From the NCBI GenBank assembly GCA_022821545.1, contig JAJEDJ010000047.1, positions 1-64,000 of the forward strand: a stretch of 64,000 nucleotides of DNA. The letters are read 5' to 3'. This DNA is from Caldilineaceae bacterium. GTDB lineage: Bacteria; Chloroflexota; Anaerolineae; Caldilineales; Caldilineaceae. Under the pieces are notes generated by a model. It saw nothing but the letters and a program-made list of their open reading frames with translations, had not been told where the DNA came from and did no database searches. Below, piece after piece: positions 1-8,345 of the stretch (position 1 is the first letter of the stretch; each line of letters begins with the position of its first letter). The translations under genes and the position numbers were made by a program.

Positions 1-681
1 GTTCGAGACCGTTGGCCTGGCAGGGCTGGCCGTCTTTTCTGATTCCTGTGCAGCGCATTTTGGACATTACTCCTTGGCATGTGTCGGCCAGCGGCTGTGT
101 GTCCGGCCGGCCGGGGAAAAAGGTGGTTGGGGCCGGGCCGCCGGTTCGGGTGTACTGAACGCGGAAAGGCCCGGACCAGTGATATAACGAAACTATCACG
201 AGACCAGACCTCGTGGTATGCAGGGGCGTGCGTTTGGGCGCAGGCCGCTGCATCAAGTATCGGAATCAGGAAAAGAGTAACACAGGTTTTCTACGGACGC
301 AAGAACGGCGAGGAGAGAGCGGAGAGGAGAGAGGAGTGAGGAAGGGCGAGAAGAGAGGGGAACTGCGAGGAGTGAGGGAAGAGGAGAGAGGAGTGAGAAG
401 GGGAGGGCTGGCGGGGGTGTTGTCGTTGGTTGAGGTAGACAACGTTCGCTCCTATTTTGGTTCGTGTCTGTCGTTTAGCTCCCAAACGTGCTGTCGGTTC
501 TGTTGAGTTGTCATGCTTCTACTTCTTCCGCAGGGTAATCCTCGGTGGAAAAAACAGTGAGGTAACTGCCGCGCGGCAATAGCGAGGAATGGCTAGATTC
601 TGTTTCCCGGGGAGTCAGCGGCGGGACCGGGACTGTTGGGAAGTGTCAGAGCAACGGTTCGCGCGGGTCTGGGGAATGATG
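1..681. other. No gene recognised; purine-rich intergenic stretch
   Basis: I see no convincing coding region here. The stretch between about 300 and 412 is almost pure A/G on the plus strand. The rest has no recognisable tRNA, promoter or terminator. The first ten bases resemble a tRNA T-arm but cannot be extended because the window starts there. Confidence 0.5.
300..412. repeat. GA-rich low-complexity tract with direct repeats
   Basis: A 17-base direct repeat, GAGGAGAGAGGAGTGAG, occurs at 324-340 and again at 381-397, with a related GAGGAGTGAG at about 367-376. The same GGAGTGAG core recurs at 24722-24729 in the hairpin after the oligopeptide-binding protein gene. Such tracts can form triplex or S1-sensitive DNA. 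Here it may simply be a low-complexity spacer. Confidence 0.7.
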
Positions 682-1569
682 TCAGCGTTCGCGGTAGTCT
701 CCCTGAAACACTTCGTTTAGGTGCCAGTGGGTGTAGTCTGCGCTGGGATAGTAGGTCTGTCGCTGTGGGAAGTTGAGCTTCTCGCCATGGAAACGCATCA
801 GCCATTCCTGGAAGCCTGCGGAACCATGTGCGTTTTCGGAAACGAGAATCTCCAGTTCGTCGGACAATGTGAAAGCGCCGCGGTCGAATAGCTTGTGGTG
901 AAGCGAACATAGCGCCAGTCCGTTCACTTCTACATCGGGGCCTCCGGCTTGATGCCATTTTATGTGGGCGGCCTCCAAAGCGACAGGCTGAAGCCCCAAT
1001 CTCACGTCGAAGCCGCATACGGCGCAGCGATACTCGTAGGCTTTCAAGATATTCTCCCGAAACTTCGGGTCGCGTCTCTGGCGAGTGACTCCTTTAGCAG
1101 TCAGCTCGATCCCGGCACTCTGCAAAATGTCTTCATGCCACGTGTCTGGAAAGTGCCCGTCCAACAATCCCTGAACAATTTCAATAGAGAGATCAGGGTC
1201 TGCCTGAAGTTGGCTGGCCATTTCCTTAGTAAATCCTCCATGAACATTGTAGTCGATCAAATCCCTCTTGAATGCGTCCCCACTGCCTGTTCGGCGAACC
1301 ATCTTGGCATCGGAAACAATCCAAATGTCGTCATTTTGAAGCCGCCAAAACGGGTACTGTGTTCCTTGGCTCGTCCGCCTGGGGCCGTACTCGCTCAGTA
1401 GCTTTCCAAGCTTGGTGTCGATCTCAGAATATGGCAGCAGGCGTCCCTTGCCCCGCAGCAATTCACCGATGGCGAGGATTACCAGCAGGGGCTTATGCGG
1501 TGCCCTTACTCCGTCCTTTCTAAAGAGATTCAACGTCTTGAATTTTTCAAGAACTGATTCTCTGTCCAT
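682..1569 (-). CDS. SBD-like HNH endonuclease, predicted to read phosphorothioated DNA
   Basis: This 295-residue protein has two parts. Residues 1 to about 160 resemble the sulfur-binding domain (SBD) of McrA-type restriction enzymes such as ScoMcrA: APHKPLL near residues 23-29, then YPFWRLQNDDIW near 72-83, whose Tyr-Pro lies where I expect the sulfur pocket. Residues 170-232 form an HNH nuclease with zinc-type cysteines C182 and C185, AAHI (H202), N216, then C221 and H224-H225. Family members bind PT DNA and cut nearby. The reading frame could begin at 1611, but the canonical start MDRESVLEKF lies at 1569. It is divergent from the SspA-like operon that begins at 2607, so a PT reader and PT writer sit side by side. 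Whether it cuts PT DNA or has been repurposed cannot be told from sequence. The HNH call is firm; the SBD call is strong but rests on recognition by eye. Confidence 0.85.
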   Translation of the reverse strand: MDRESVLEKFKTLNLFRKDGVRAPHKPLLVILAIGELLRGKGRLLPYSEIDTKLGKLLSEYGPRRTSQGTQYPFWRLQNDDIWIVSDAKMVRRTGSGDAFKRDLIDYNVHGGFTKEMASQLQADPDLSIEIVQGLLDGHFPDTWHEDILQSAGIELTAKGVTRQRRDPKFRENILKAYEYRCAVCGFDVRLGLQPVALEAAHIKWHQAGGPDVEVNGLALCSLHHKLFDRGAFTLSDELEILVSENAHGSAGFQEWLMRFHGEKLNFPQRQTYYPSADYTHWHLNEVFQGDYRER

Positions 1570-1611
1570 AACGGTTTCCGGGAAGGTCAAGAGGACACAA
1601 CTTGGCCACAC

Positions 1612-2606
1612 TATGTCTGCTTAAGACTTTAGAAGCGTTGGCCGTTGGGGGAGGCGATAACTTCTGAGCCCAACACTAAAACGCAAGCTATCGGGAAATC
1701 AGATCGAGCTGATTGCATCAGGATTTGTCTGCGGTGAAATTTACTTGGAGAAGTATACTCCAACCTGGCTCTGATGCCTACGACATGGGAAAATCAGGAT
1801 TTAGTTCAGAGTGAGGTGGAAAGAAAACTTGCTGTAGAGACGGACACAAAATTGGTTGGAAAAGTAGAATGGCGATAGGGCAGAAGTGCAGTAAGGTACG
1901 CGACCCAGAGATTTATGAAGAGATCACAGATGAGATGAACAGAGCGTATGAAATCAGGGCCGGGTCCCTCATCCGGACAGAATTGTTCAAAGTAAAGATG
2001 AACGCCCCACTCGCCAAGGTCATGTACAGAATTTCAATGCCACTTTACTATGTATGGCCCTCAACCTCATGGGGCGCTAAACAGTCGCTAAATCCAGCAC
2101 ATCCGTCGAGTGTTACGATCCTACCTATAGTCTGGACATCCTTCTGGATTCCACCGGAATTGGAAGGCGTTTCATGTGAGGCTGCGACTTACCAATCTTG
2201 ACCAATATCAGGGTAGCGATTAGGATGCAAGCACTGAATCTGAGTACCGTCCACAACAGCGAGAATTGCTCTTGCGAGAGGCTGGTAAATGACTGTCAGA
2301 CCCTCTGAAGACAGTCTCGCATTTGCTGCTGATCTGTTTTGAATGGTGGGTCTAGCTGGAAGAAATCCCTTCCCAAAAGGCAAGAGCCCGCCGAATGTTC
2401 GGGAGGGCTACTTTGGACGAATGGCTAGACTCCCAGATATGCTCCACTGGTGAATAACATTGGGGGCCAAAATCCCCCGGTTTGGCGTTACACTTCTCTT
2501 CCTCACAGGGCGCGTAAGAATGCCAGTTATTACCGTCCACAATCCGTCTACCAGTTTGGGCCATTTACAAACTGTCTGTCCTGACAAAGCCGATCAAAGC
2601 TGAACA
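1612..2606. other. Nearly 1 kb without a convincing gene, between divergent HNH gene and PT operon
   Basis: Short open frames exist (for example 1869-2201 plus and 2352-2564 minus), but none has a clear ribosome-binding site, family motif or consistent codon use. The stretch may hold a decayed gene and should contain the divergent promoters for the HNH gene and the operon. I could not pick out a clean -35/-10 pair. Confidence 0.5.
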
Positions 2607-3776
2607 ATGCATAGCGTGAGTTTACCCACTCCTCCCCCAATTTACCTGGACCATCATGCCACCACACCTGTAGACCCCCGCGTGGTCGCTGTCATGTCGG
2701 ATGTTATGACGACTTCATTTGGGAACGCGAATAGCGTTGAGCACGTCTACGGTGAAGTGGCGGCTGATCAAGTCTCCCATGCTAGACGTGAGGTTGCGGA
2801 ACTGGTGGGTGCTGAGTCAGAAGGAGTTCACTTTACTAGCGGTTCAACGGAAAGCATCTGGCTTGCAATATCGTACGCTGTTGCTTCACGTCGACGAAAG
2901 CAGCTTCGAGTGGCGTTGTCGACTGTTGAACACCGGGCAGTCCAAGATGCTGTCGCATTTTACGAGCAGCGCGGCGAAGTAGGTGTTAGGTTGATTCCAG
3001 TCGACAATCAAGCTCGACTGGATATGGGCGCTTTGAGAGAAATCTGTCAAAGCGGCATCGACCTTGTCTGTGTAATGGCTGCAAACAATGAGGTGGGAAC
3101 AATATACCCCATCGAGGATGTTGTAAGACTTGTGGAATCCGCTGGGGCTCAGACCCTTGTCGATGCGACCCAAGCGGTGGGGCACATCCCCCTGAAGGCA
3201 AATGAATGGGGCATAGCATATCTCACGTTAAGCGCGCACAAGATTTACGGCCCGAAAGGAATAGGCGCATTAGTTATGCCCGCAGAATTTCGATTCGGGT
3301 TTGGGGAGTGGGTTGTTTCGGGGGTGAAGGAAGGCACACCTAACGTTCCAGGAATCGTTGGCTTTGGAAAGGCTTGTCAACTGCTTCGCTGCGCAATGTC
3401 GCATGATGAGCCACGTATGGCTGCACAACGCAATCGGCTGCAAGAGCTTCTGATTGCCGACATAGAAGGGCTTGTAGTAAATGGTGACCTTCAGAATCGT
3501 CTGGTCAACAACCTTCATGTCGCAGTTCCTGGCGTCCCAAACGACGCCATTATCGCCAGATTGCGCCACCATGTCGCTCTGTCCTCAGGCTCAGCATGTT
3601 CATCAGCGTCCCAAGTTCCCTCGCATGTGCTTCAAGCGATGGGACTGTCGGAATCCTTACAGGAAGGAGCCATTCGCATTGGGATAGGAAAGTTCACCAC
3701 CGACGATGAGATAAACAGGGCGGCAATGTATATCTCTGAGGCAATATTTTCTATCCAAAGTGTGTTAGGAAGATAG
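2607..3776 (+). CDS. sspA: Cysteine desulfurase, SspA/DndA/IscS-like
   Basis: A PLP-dependent class V aminotransferase-fold cysteine desulfurase (389 residues), which removes sulfur from L-cysteine as an enzyme persulfide. The IscS-type opening YLDHHATTPVDPRV is present, as is TVEHRAV with the PLP-stacking His, DATQAVGH, the Schiff-base lysine K212 in SAHKIYGPKG, and the mobile-loop cysteine C331 in SSGSACSSAS. As first gene of the operon, directly before a DUF4007 gene, it is best read as the sulfur donor of a DNA phosphorothioation system (SspA) rather than a housekeeping IscS. No IscU, IscR or tRNA-thiolation gene lies nearby. The 80-bp gap to the next gene is the second largest in the operon. 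Catalytic residues appear intact. Confidence 0.9.
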   Translation: MHSVSLPTPPPIYLDHHATTPVDPRVVAVMSDVMTTSFGNANSVEHVYGEVAADQVSHARREVAELVGAESEGVHFTSGSTESIWLAISYAVASRRRKQLRVALSTVEHRAVQDAVAFYEQRGEVGVRLIPVDNQARLDMGALREICQSGIDLVCVMAANNEVGTIYPIEDVVRLVESAGAQTLVDATQAVGHIPLKANEWGIAYLTLSAHKIYGPKGIGALVMPAEFRFGFGEWVVSGVKEGTPNVPGIVGFGKACQLLRCAMSHDEPRMAAQRNRLQELLIADIEGLVVNGDLQNRLVNNLHVAVPGVPNDAIIARLRHHVALSSGSACSSASQVPSHVLQAMGLSESLQEGAIRIGIGKFTTDDEINRAAMYISEAIFSIQSVLGR

Positions 3777-3856
3777 CCATGCATGACAAAGTCTATATCG
3801 GCGACTTCGGCGCTTGCCCAGGAAATCATCCCTTGATCCTCGAATCGTCTTGAAAA

Positions 3857-4786
3857 ATGGACAGTTATAGGTATTCGGGACATGAAAGCTTTGCCTGTCG
3901 CTACGCATGGCTGCCGAAAGGTTACAATGCGATTGTCGAGGACCCGAGCATCTTTTCGGATCAAGAACGCGCGATGGTACGCCTGGGAGTCGGCAAGAAT
4001 ATGGTCCGCTCTATACGTTTCTGGGTCGAGACAATGGGTGTAGCGGAGCCCGGCAGAAACAGGACACTTGAACCGACCCCCTTTGGAAAGGCAGTTTTTT
4101 CCGACCCTGGATATGATCCCTATTTGGAAGATATCCGAACGCTTTGGCTACTACATTGGAACGTTACCTCACGCCCGGTTGGCGCGCTTTTCGCATGGGA
4201 TTTTCTATTTCATAAGTGGCCATATGCTGAGTTGACCCGCAGCGAAGCCCTGTCTGCATTCAACCGAGAGTCTCGACGTCTGAACCAGTCCCGATCAGAA
4301 GTCACTTTGGGTGAACACTTAGATGTCTTTCTGCACACCTATGTTCCCAGGAAAGGGAATGCACGGCCTTCTGAAGAATCGTTAGACTGTTCATTAGCCG
4401 AGTTGGAACTGCTTCAAATTGTAGGTGAACGGCGAGTCGATGGTTCAGGACGAAGAGAACCGGTCTATGCCTTTCGTCGCGAAACCAAGCCCGACATCAC
4501 CACGGCCCTCTTTGAGTATTGTTTGAACGATTTTTGGGAGAAGCGTCACGCTGGAGAAGCCACCCTTACATACCGCGACGTTGCTTTCGCAACGGGAAGT
4601 GTCGGTCAGACATTTAAGCTCCCGGAAGACGATATACGTACGCGCCTGGACGTCTACACAAAGCCAGATGTATCCCGCCCCTATAACTACCAGCCGTCAG
4701 CCGTCCAGGGGTTGGTCTCTCGCAGCAATGAAGTGAATCAGGATTTTCTGGATGCTGTCTACTCGGAGGGCGAACGTAATGTTTGA
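3857..4786 (+). CDS. sspB: DUF4007 protein, SspB-like phosphorothioation component
   Basis: This 309-residue protein opens with SGHESFACRYAWLPKGY and then LGVGKNMVRSIRFW, the hallmark N-terminus of DUF4007. From memory of the Vibrio Ssp system, the DUF4007 protein is SspB, described as a DNA-nicking component of single-strand phosphorothioation that works with SspC and SspD. No catalytic motif is obvious by eye. The last 8 bases overlap the start of the following ATPase gene, so the two are translationally coupled and probably act as partners. DUF4007 and SspC-like ATPases are usual neighbours, which supports both calls. Confidence 0.8.
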   Translation: MDSYRYSGHESFACRYAWLPKGYNAIVEDPSIFSDQERAMVRLGVGKNMVRSIRFWVETMGVAEPGRNRTLEPTPFGKAVFSDPGYDPYLEDIRTLWLLHWNVTSRPVGALFAWDFLFHKWPYAELTRSEALSAFNRESRRLNQSRSEVTLGEHLDVFLHTYVPRKGNARPSEESLDCSLAELELLQIVGERRVDGSGRREPVYAFRRETKPDITTALFEYCLNDFWEKRHAGEATLTYRDVAFATGSVGQTFKLPEDDIRTRLDVYTKPDVSRPYNYQPSAVQGLVSRSNEVNQDFLDAVYSEGERNV

Positions 4787-7700
4787 GTCACAGCCTCCCC
4801 ACTCCACGCTTCGGAAACGTGAGGGTATAGGAACTGACGACTTTGGCAGTACTCGCCTCAGGATAGATAGTCTTTTCCGTCTTCCGGAGCGCTACTTGCG
4901 CTCGGTACATCTTGAACGAGATTTTAGTGATCCAACATCTCTAAGCAATTATGTTGCTACGCCCACAATGGTGGCGCAGTTTCGCCGCTTGCTTGAAGGG
5001 CTCCGATCTGGCTCCGGCCGCCGGGCGTGGCGAATTACCGGAGACTATGGTACGGGAAAGTCCGCATTTGCGCTTGTCCTTGCACATCTTCTGCGGGACC
5101 CGACAGCGCCGACTCTTGAATCCATCCGTCAAACCATAGAGCAAAAGAGCAAACTCGACGTCCTTGATTCGGTCCGGATGGTACCGGTGCTAGTAACTGG
5201 CGCCCGTGAGCCGATCGTTCCCGCAATTGCGCGGGCCGTGAACCGCAGCATTGAAAGGATGCACGACAGACAGCGCGCAACTCGGGCTGTCAAAAACCTG
5301 CAGAAACAAGCCACTTCAATCGTGTCTACTCAAGATGGATCGCATCTCTTGGACCTCCTGGATCTCCTTGTAGGGTACGGAACTGAGAATGGCTATTCGG
5401 GCGCATTGCTGGTACTGGATGAGTTAGGCAAATTTCTCGAATACGCTGCTCTGCACCCCGAGCAAGAGGACGTATATGTACTGCAACGACTGGCGGAGGT
5501 CGCCGTACGGAGCGATGATAAGCCACTGGTTGTCGTTGGGCTTCTTCACCAAGGATTTCATGCATATTCAGAGAGTTTGCCTTCGGCGACAAGACTGGAG
5601 TGGGAGAAAGTTGGCGGCCGCTTCGACGAGATAACCTTCGACCAACCTCTGGCACACGTATCATCACTTGTGGCGAGCGCCCTCAATGTTAACCAGAAAC
5701 TTGCTCCAGTAGATGTCGTAGAAGCTGCCCAACATATCAAAGACATGAATTCGGACATAGGATGGAGTGGAACTTCAGAAAGCCCAGAATCTCCACTGGC
5801 CCTGTATCCCATGCACCCAACGCTGCTACCGGTACTGGTACGGTTCTTCGCTAGATTCGGGCAGCACGAGCGTTCCCTGTTGAGTTTCCTGCTCTCATCA
5901 GAGCCATTCGGACTTCAATCTTTCGCAGAACGTCCTGCCAGTGGTGGTGCTTGGTACCGACTGTGTGAATTCTATGACTATGTCCGAAGCGTGTTTGGTC
6001 ATCGATTAGCTGGTGCAAGCTATCGTAGTCACTGGTTAAGGATCAGTGAGACGATTGACCGATTGACCGACACAGATCCTTTTGAGTTGAGCCTCTTAAA
6101 GGCTGTGGCAATGCTCAATCTTCTTGACGCAGAGGACATGTTGGCCGACGATGATTCGTTGAAAGTTGCCCTTACAACCAGAGAAAAAATAGGGCCCCTG
6201 AGTCAGGCTGTGGCAGATCTGAAGGGCCGTGGCGTCCTTTTTGACAGGGGGGCAGCAGGCGGCTACTGTTTGTGGCCAGGCACTAGCATTAATTTGCAGT
6301 CTGCGTTTGAGTCGGCAAAACGCGCAATAGGGCCGGTGGATCGGGTGTCGGAACACCTGCGCCCCTTTTTGGATCAGAATTCGGTCGTGGCGCGTCGCCA
6401 CTACATCAGAAAGGGTACGCTACGTCACTTTGAGGTCCGTTATGCCGACCCCACAAATCTGCGTGACACCGTTGACCCGCCGACTGACGCTGACGGCTTA
6501 GTGGTAGTAGCTCTTTGCGATTCCCAGGAAGAGCGTCAACTCGCTAAGAAAGAAGTCAAAACTGACAAAATTGCCTCCCGTCCTGAGTTGGTGGTGGTAA
6601 TCCCCGGTCCCCTTCAAGGATTCGCGGCAGAAGTACAGGATGCCATTTCATGGCAGTGGGTTGCCGACAATACACCTGAATTGGCTTCAGACTCCTACGC
6701 CGCCGCTGAGGTGGCTCGCCAAGTCGCGTCGTCTCGTAGGACACTTTATAGAACTCTTGATGCTCTATTTGGTTTCCGGGGTGTAATTTCCAGTGAAATA
6801 GCGTGGTGGCGGAAAGGTAAACACCTAACTTCGCCCTCTAGAACCAGCTTCTCTTCTGCATTGTCCGACGTCTGCGACGATCTGTACCGAGATGCGCCCA
6901 GCATCCACAATGAGCTTCTGAATCGCCGTACTTTGAGCGGCGCGGCATCGGCTGCGCGATTGCGCCTCATTGATCGCTTGTTCACCGCAGCCGATCAACC
7001 AGTTCTCGGTATGGGAGCCGGCAAGGCTCCTCCAGAGAAGTCTATGTACTTGTCTGTGCTTCGTGCAGGAAACATACATCGTGAGGAAGCAGGACGAATC
7101 GTGCTGACTGAGCCCCCTGCTGAAGACGATCCGTTGTGTTTACGCCCTGCGATGATGAAAGTCCTCACACTCCTTGAACAGGCCAATGGGCACCGTGTGC
7201 CTGTGATTGAGATTTTCGATGAATTAAGGAAACGCCCGTATGGTGTGCGAGAGGGTGTGGCGCCCCTTCTCTTGGCGATCATGACTGCGGCTCACGCCCA
7301 TGAGATCGCTGTATATGAAAATGGAACATTCCTGCCACAGTTTGGCTCCCCCGAATTCCTGCGACTGACCAAGCAGCCCGCGACCTTTGACTTGCAGCTA
7401 AGCCGCATCGTGGGAATCCGCGCGGAACTGTTCTCCCGCTTGGCGGCTGAATTTGCACGTGAACGCTGCAGCGAGCGAGAGTATGAGTTGCTTGACGTTG
7501 TCCGACCGCTAAGCATGTTCGCTGCACAGCTACCCGATTACACTCGGCGTGTTTCTACCTTGCCTGAACCGGCAAAAGGCGTTCGTGACGCCCTCTTTTC
7601 AGCTCGCGAGCCCGCTACCCTCATTTTCAGAACGCTACCCGTCGCATGTGGACTGAACCCTTTTCTGGAAGACGGACCCTCACGGGCCAAAGAGGCGCAA

Positions 7701-8345
7701 CAGTTTGTGGCCGTGCTTCAGGATGCAATTGGGAGCCTGCGCGCAACTTATCCGCAACTGCTTGAACGAATTCGACATCATATCGCGCTCGGCTTGAAGG
7801 ACGGGACCACTCAGCCAAGCCGTACTCAAATTACGAAGCGTGCGTCGCGTGTATCGTCAGTTGCGCAAGAGCCCCGTCTGCAGGCGTTTGCTCGTTGCCT
7901 GGCCGACGAGGCCCTGTCCGATGACTCGTGGGCGGAACGAGTTGGCAGTTTTGTCGTATCCAAGCCGCCAGCGCGGTGGTCAGCCGCCGATGAAGCCAAG
8001 GCTATGAACGAGATCGACCTCCTGGCGGCAAGGTTTTGTCGGTTCGAGGCCACCGTCTTTGAAGGCGACAATAGTGAGCCACATGTCAGCGCTTTCAGGC
8101 TGGGGCTGACAAATGGCGATGGCACAGAAGTAGCCAAGGTTGTCCGCGTCCGCCAGGAGGACGAAGCCGCTGTGAAGGAACTCGCCGCCAAAGTCGAAGA
8201 CGTTCTGGCGGCGGCCAATGATCTGCGGCTAGCGGCTATTTCAAAGGCACTGTGGAGCATACTTGGCAACGACGACCAAGGCGACCGGCTCTCTCCTGCG
8301 GCGAATTCTCACGGCGCTGGCGATTCTTCTGGAGAGGTGTCATGA
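4779..8345 (+). CDS. sspC: Large P-loop ATPase, SspC-like
   Basis: A 1188-residue protein with a clear N-terminal ATPase: Walker A GDYGTGKSAF (K94) and Walker B LLVLDELGKF (D214, E215), followed by PLVVVGLLHQGFHAY, which resembles a sensor-1 strand. The remaining 900 residues are mostly helical and unrecognised. The start is set at 4779 (MFESQPPH) because GGAGGG lies 8 bases before it; an upstream ATG at 4752 lacks such a site. In the Ssp pathway the ATPase is thought to drive assembly or activity of the modification complex; this is family knowledge, not shown here. The stop codon overlaps the start of the kinase-like gene (ATGA), so expression is coupled. It is longer than I would expect of an average AAA ATPase, and the C-terminus may hold protein-interaction surfaces for the added components. 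Confidence 0.75.
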   Translation: MFESQPPHSTLRKREGIGTDDFGSTRLRIDSLFRLPERYLRSVHLERDFSDPTSLSNYVATPTMVAQFRRLLEGLRSGSGRRAWRITGDYGTGKSAFALVLAHLLRDPTAPTLESIRQTIEQKSKLDVLDSVRMVPVLVTGAREPIVPAIARAVNRSIERMHDRQRATRAVKNLQKQATSIVSTQDGSHLLDLLDLLVGYGTENGYSGALLVLDELGKFLEYAALHPEQEDVYVLQRLAEVAVRSDDKPLVVVGLLHQGFHAYSESLPSATRLEWEKVGGRFDEITFDQPLAHVSSLVASALNVNQKLAPVDVVEAAQHIKDMNSDIGWSGTSESPESPLALYPMHPTLLPVLVRFFARFGQHERSLLSFLLSSEPFGLQSFAERPASGGAWYRLCEFYDYVRSVFGHRLAGASYRSHWLRISETIDRLTDTDPFELSLLKAVAMLNLLDAEDMLADDDSLKVALTTREKIGPLSQAVADLKGRGVLFDRGAAGGYCLWPGTSINLQSAFESAKRAIGPVDRVSEHLRPFLDQNSVVARRHYIRKGTLRHFEVRYADPTNLRDTVDPPTDADGLVVVALCDSQEERQLAKKEVKTDKIASRPELVVVIPGPLQGFAAEVQDAISWQWVADNTPELASDSYAAAEVARQVASSRRTLYRTLDALFGFRGVISSEIAWWRKGKHLTSPSRTSFSSALSDVCDDLYRDAPSIHNELLNRRTLSGAASAARLRLIDRLFTAADQPVLGMGAGKAPPEKSMYLSVLRAGNIHREEAGRIVLTEPPAEDDPLCLRPAMMKVLTLLEQANGHRVPVIEIFDELRKRPYGVREGVAPLLLAIMTAAHAHEIAVYENGTFLPQFGSPEFLRLTKQPATFDLQLSRIVGIRAELFSRLAAEFARERCSEREYELLDVVRPLSMFAAQLPDYTRRVSTLPEPAKGVRDALFSAREPATLIFRTLPVACGLNPFLEDGPSRAKEAQQFVAVLQDAIGSLRATYPQLLERIRHHIALGLKDGTTQPSRTQITKRASRVSSVAQEPRLQAFARCLADEALSDDSWAERVGSFVVSKPPARWSAADEAKAMNEIDLLAARFCRFEATVFEGDNSEPHVSAFRLGLTNGDGTEVAKVVRVRQEDEAAVKELAAKVEDVLAAANDLRLAAISKALWSILGNDDQGDRLSPAANSHGAGDSSGEVS

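Noticed and set aside
1-30. Possible 3' part of a tRNA at the window start (TTCGAGACC resembles a T-arm)
   Set aside because: No acceptor stem or CCA can be paired and the 5' part would lie outside the window, so it cannot be supported.
1869-2564. Short open frames between the HNH gene and the PT operon, possibly transposase remnants
   Set aside because: No DDE, zinc-finger or other transposase motif could be recognised and there are no terminal inverted repeats; left as unassigned sequence.
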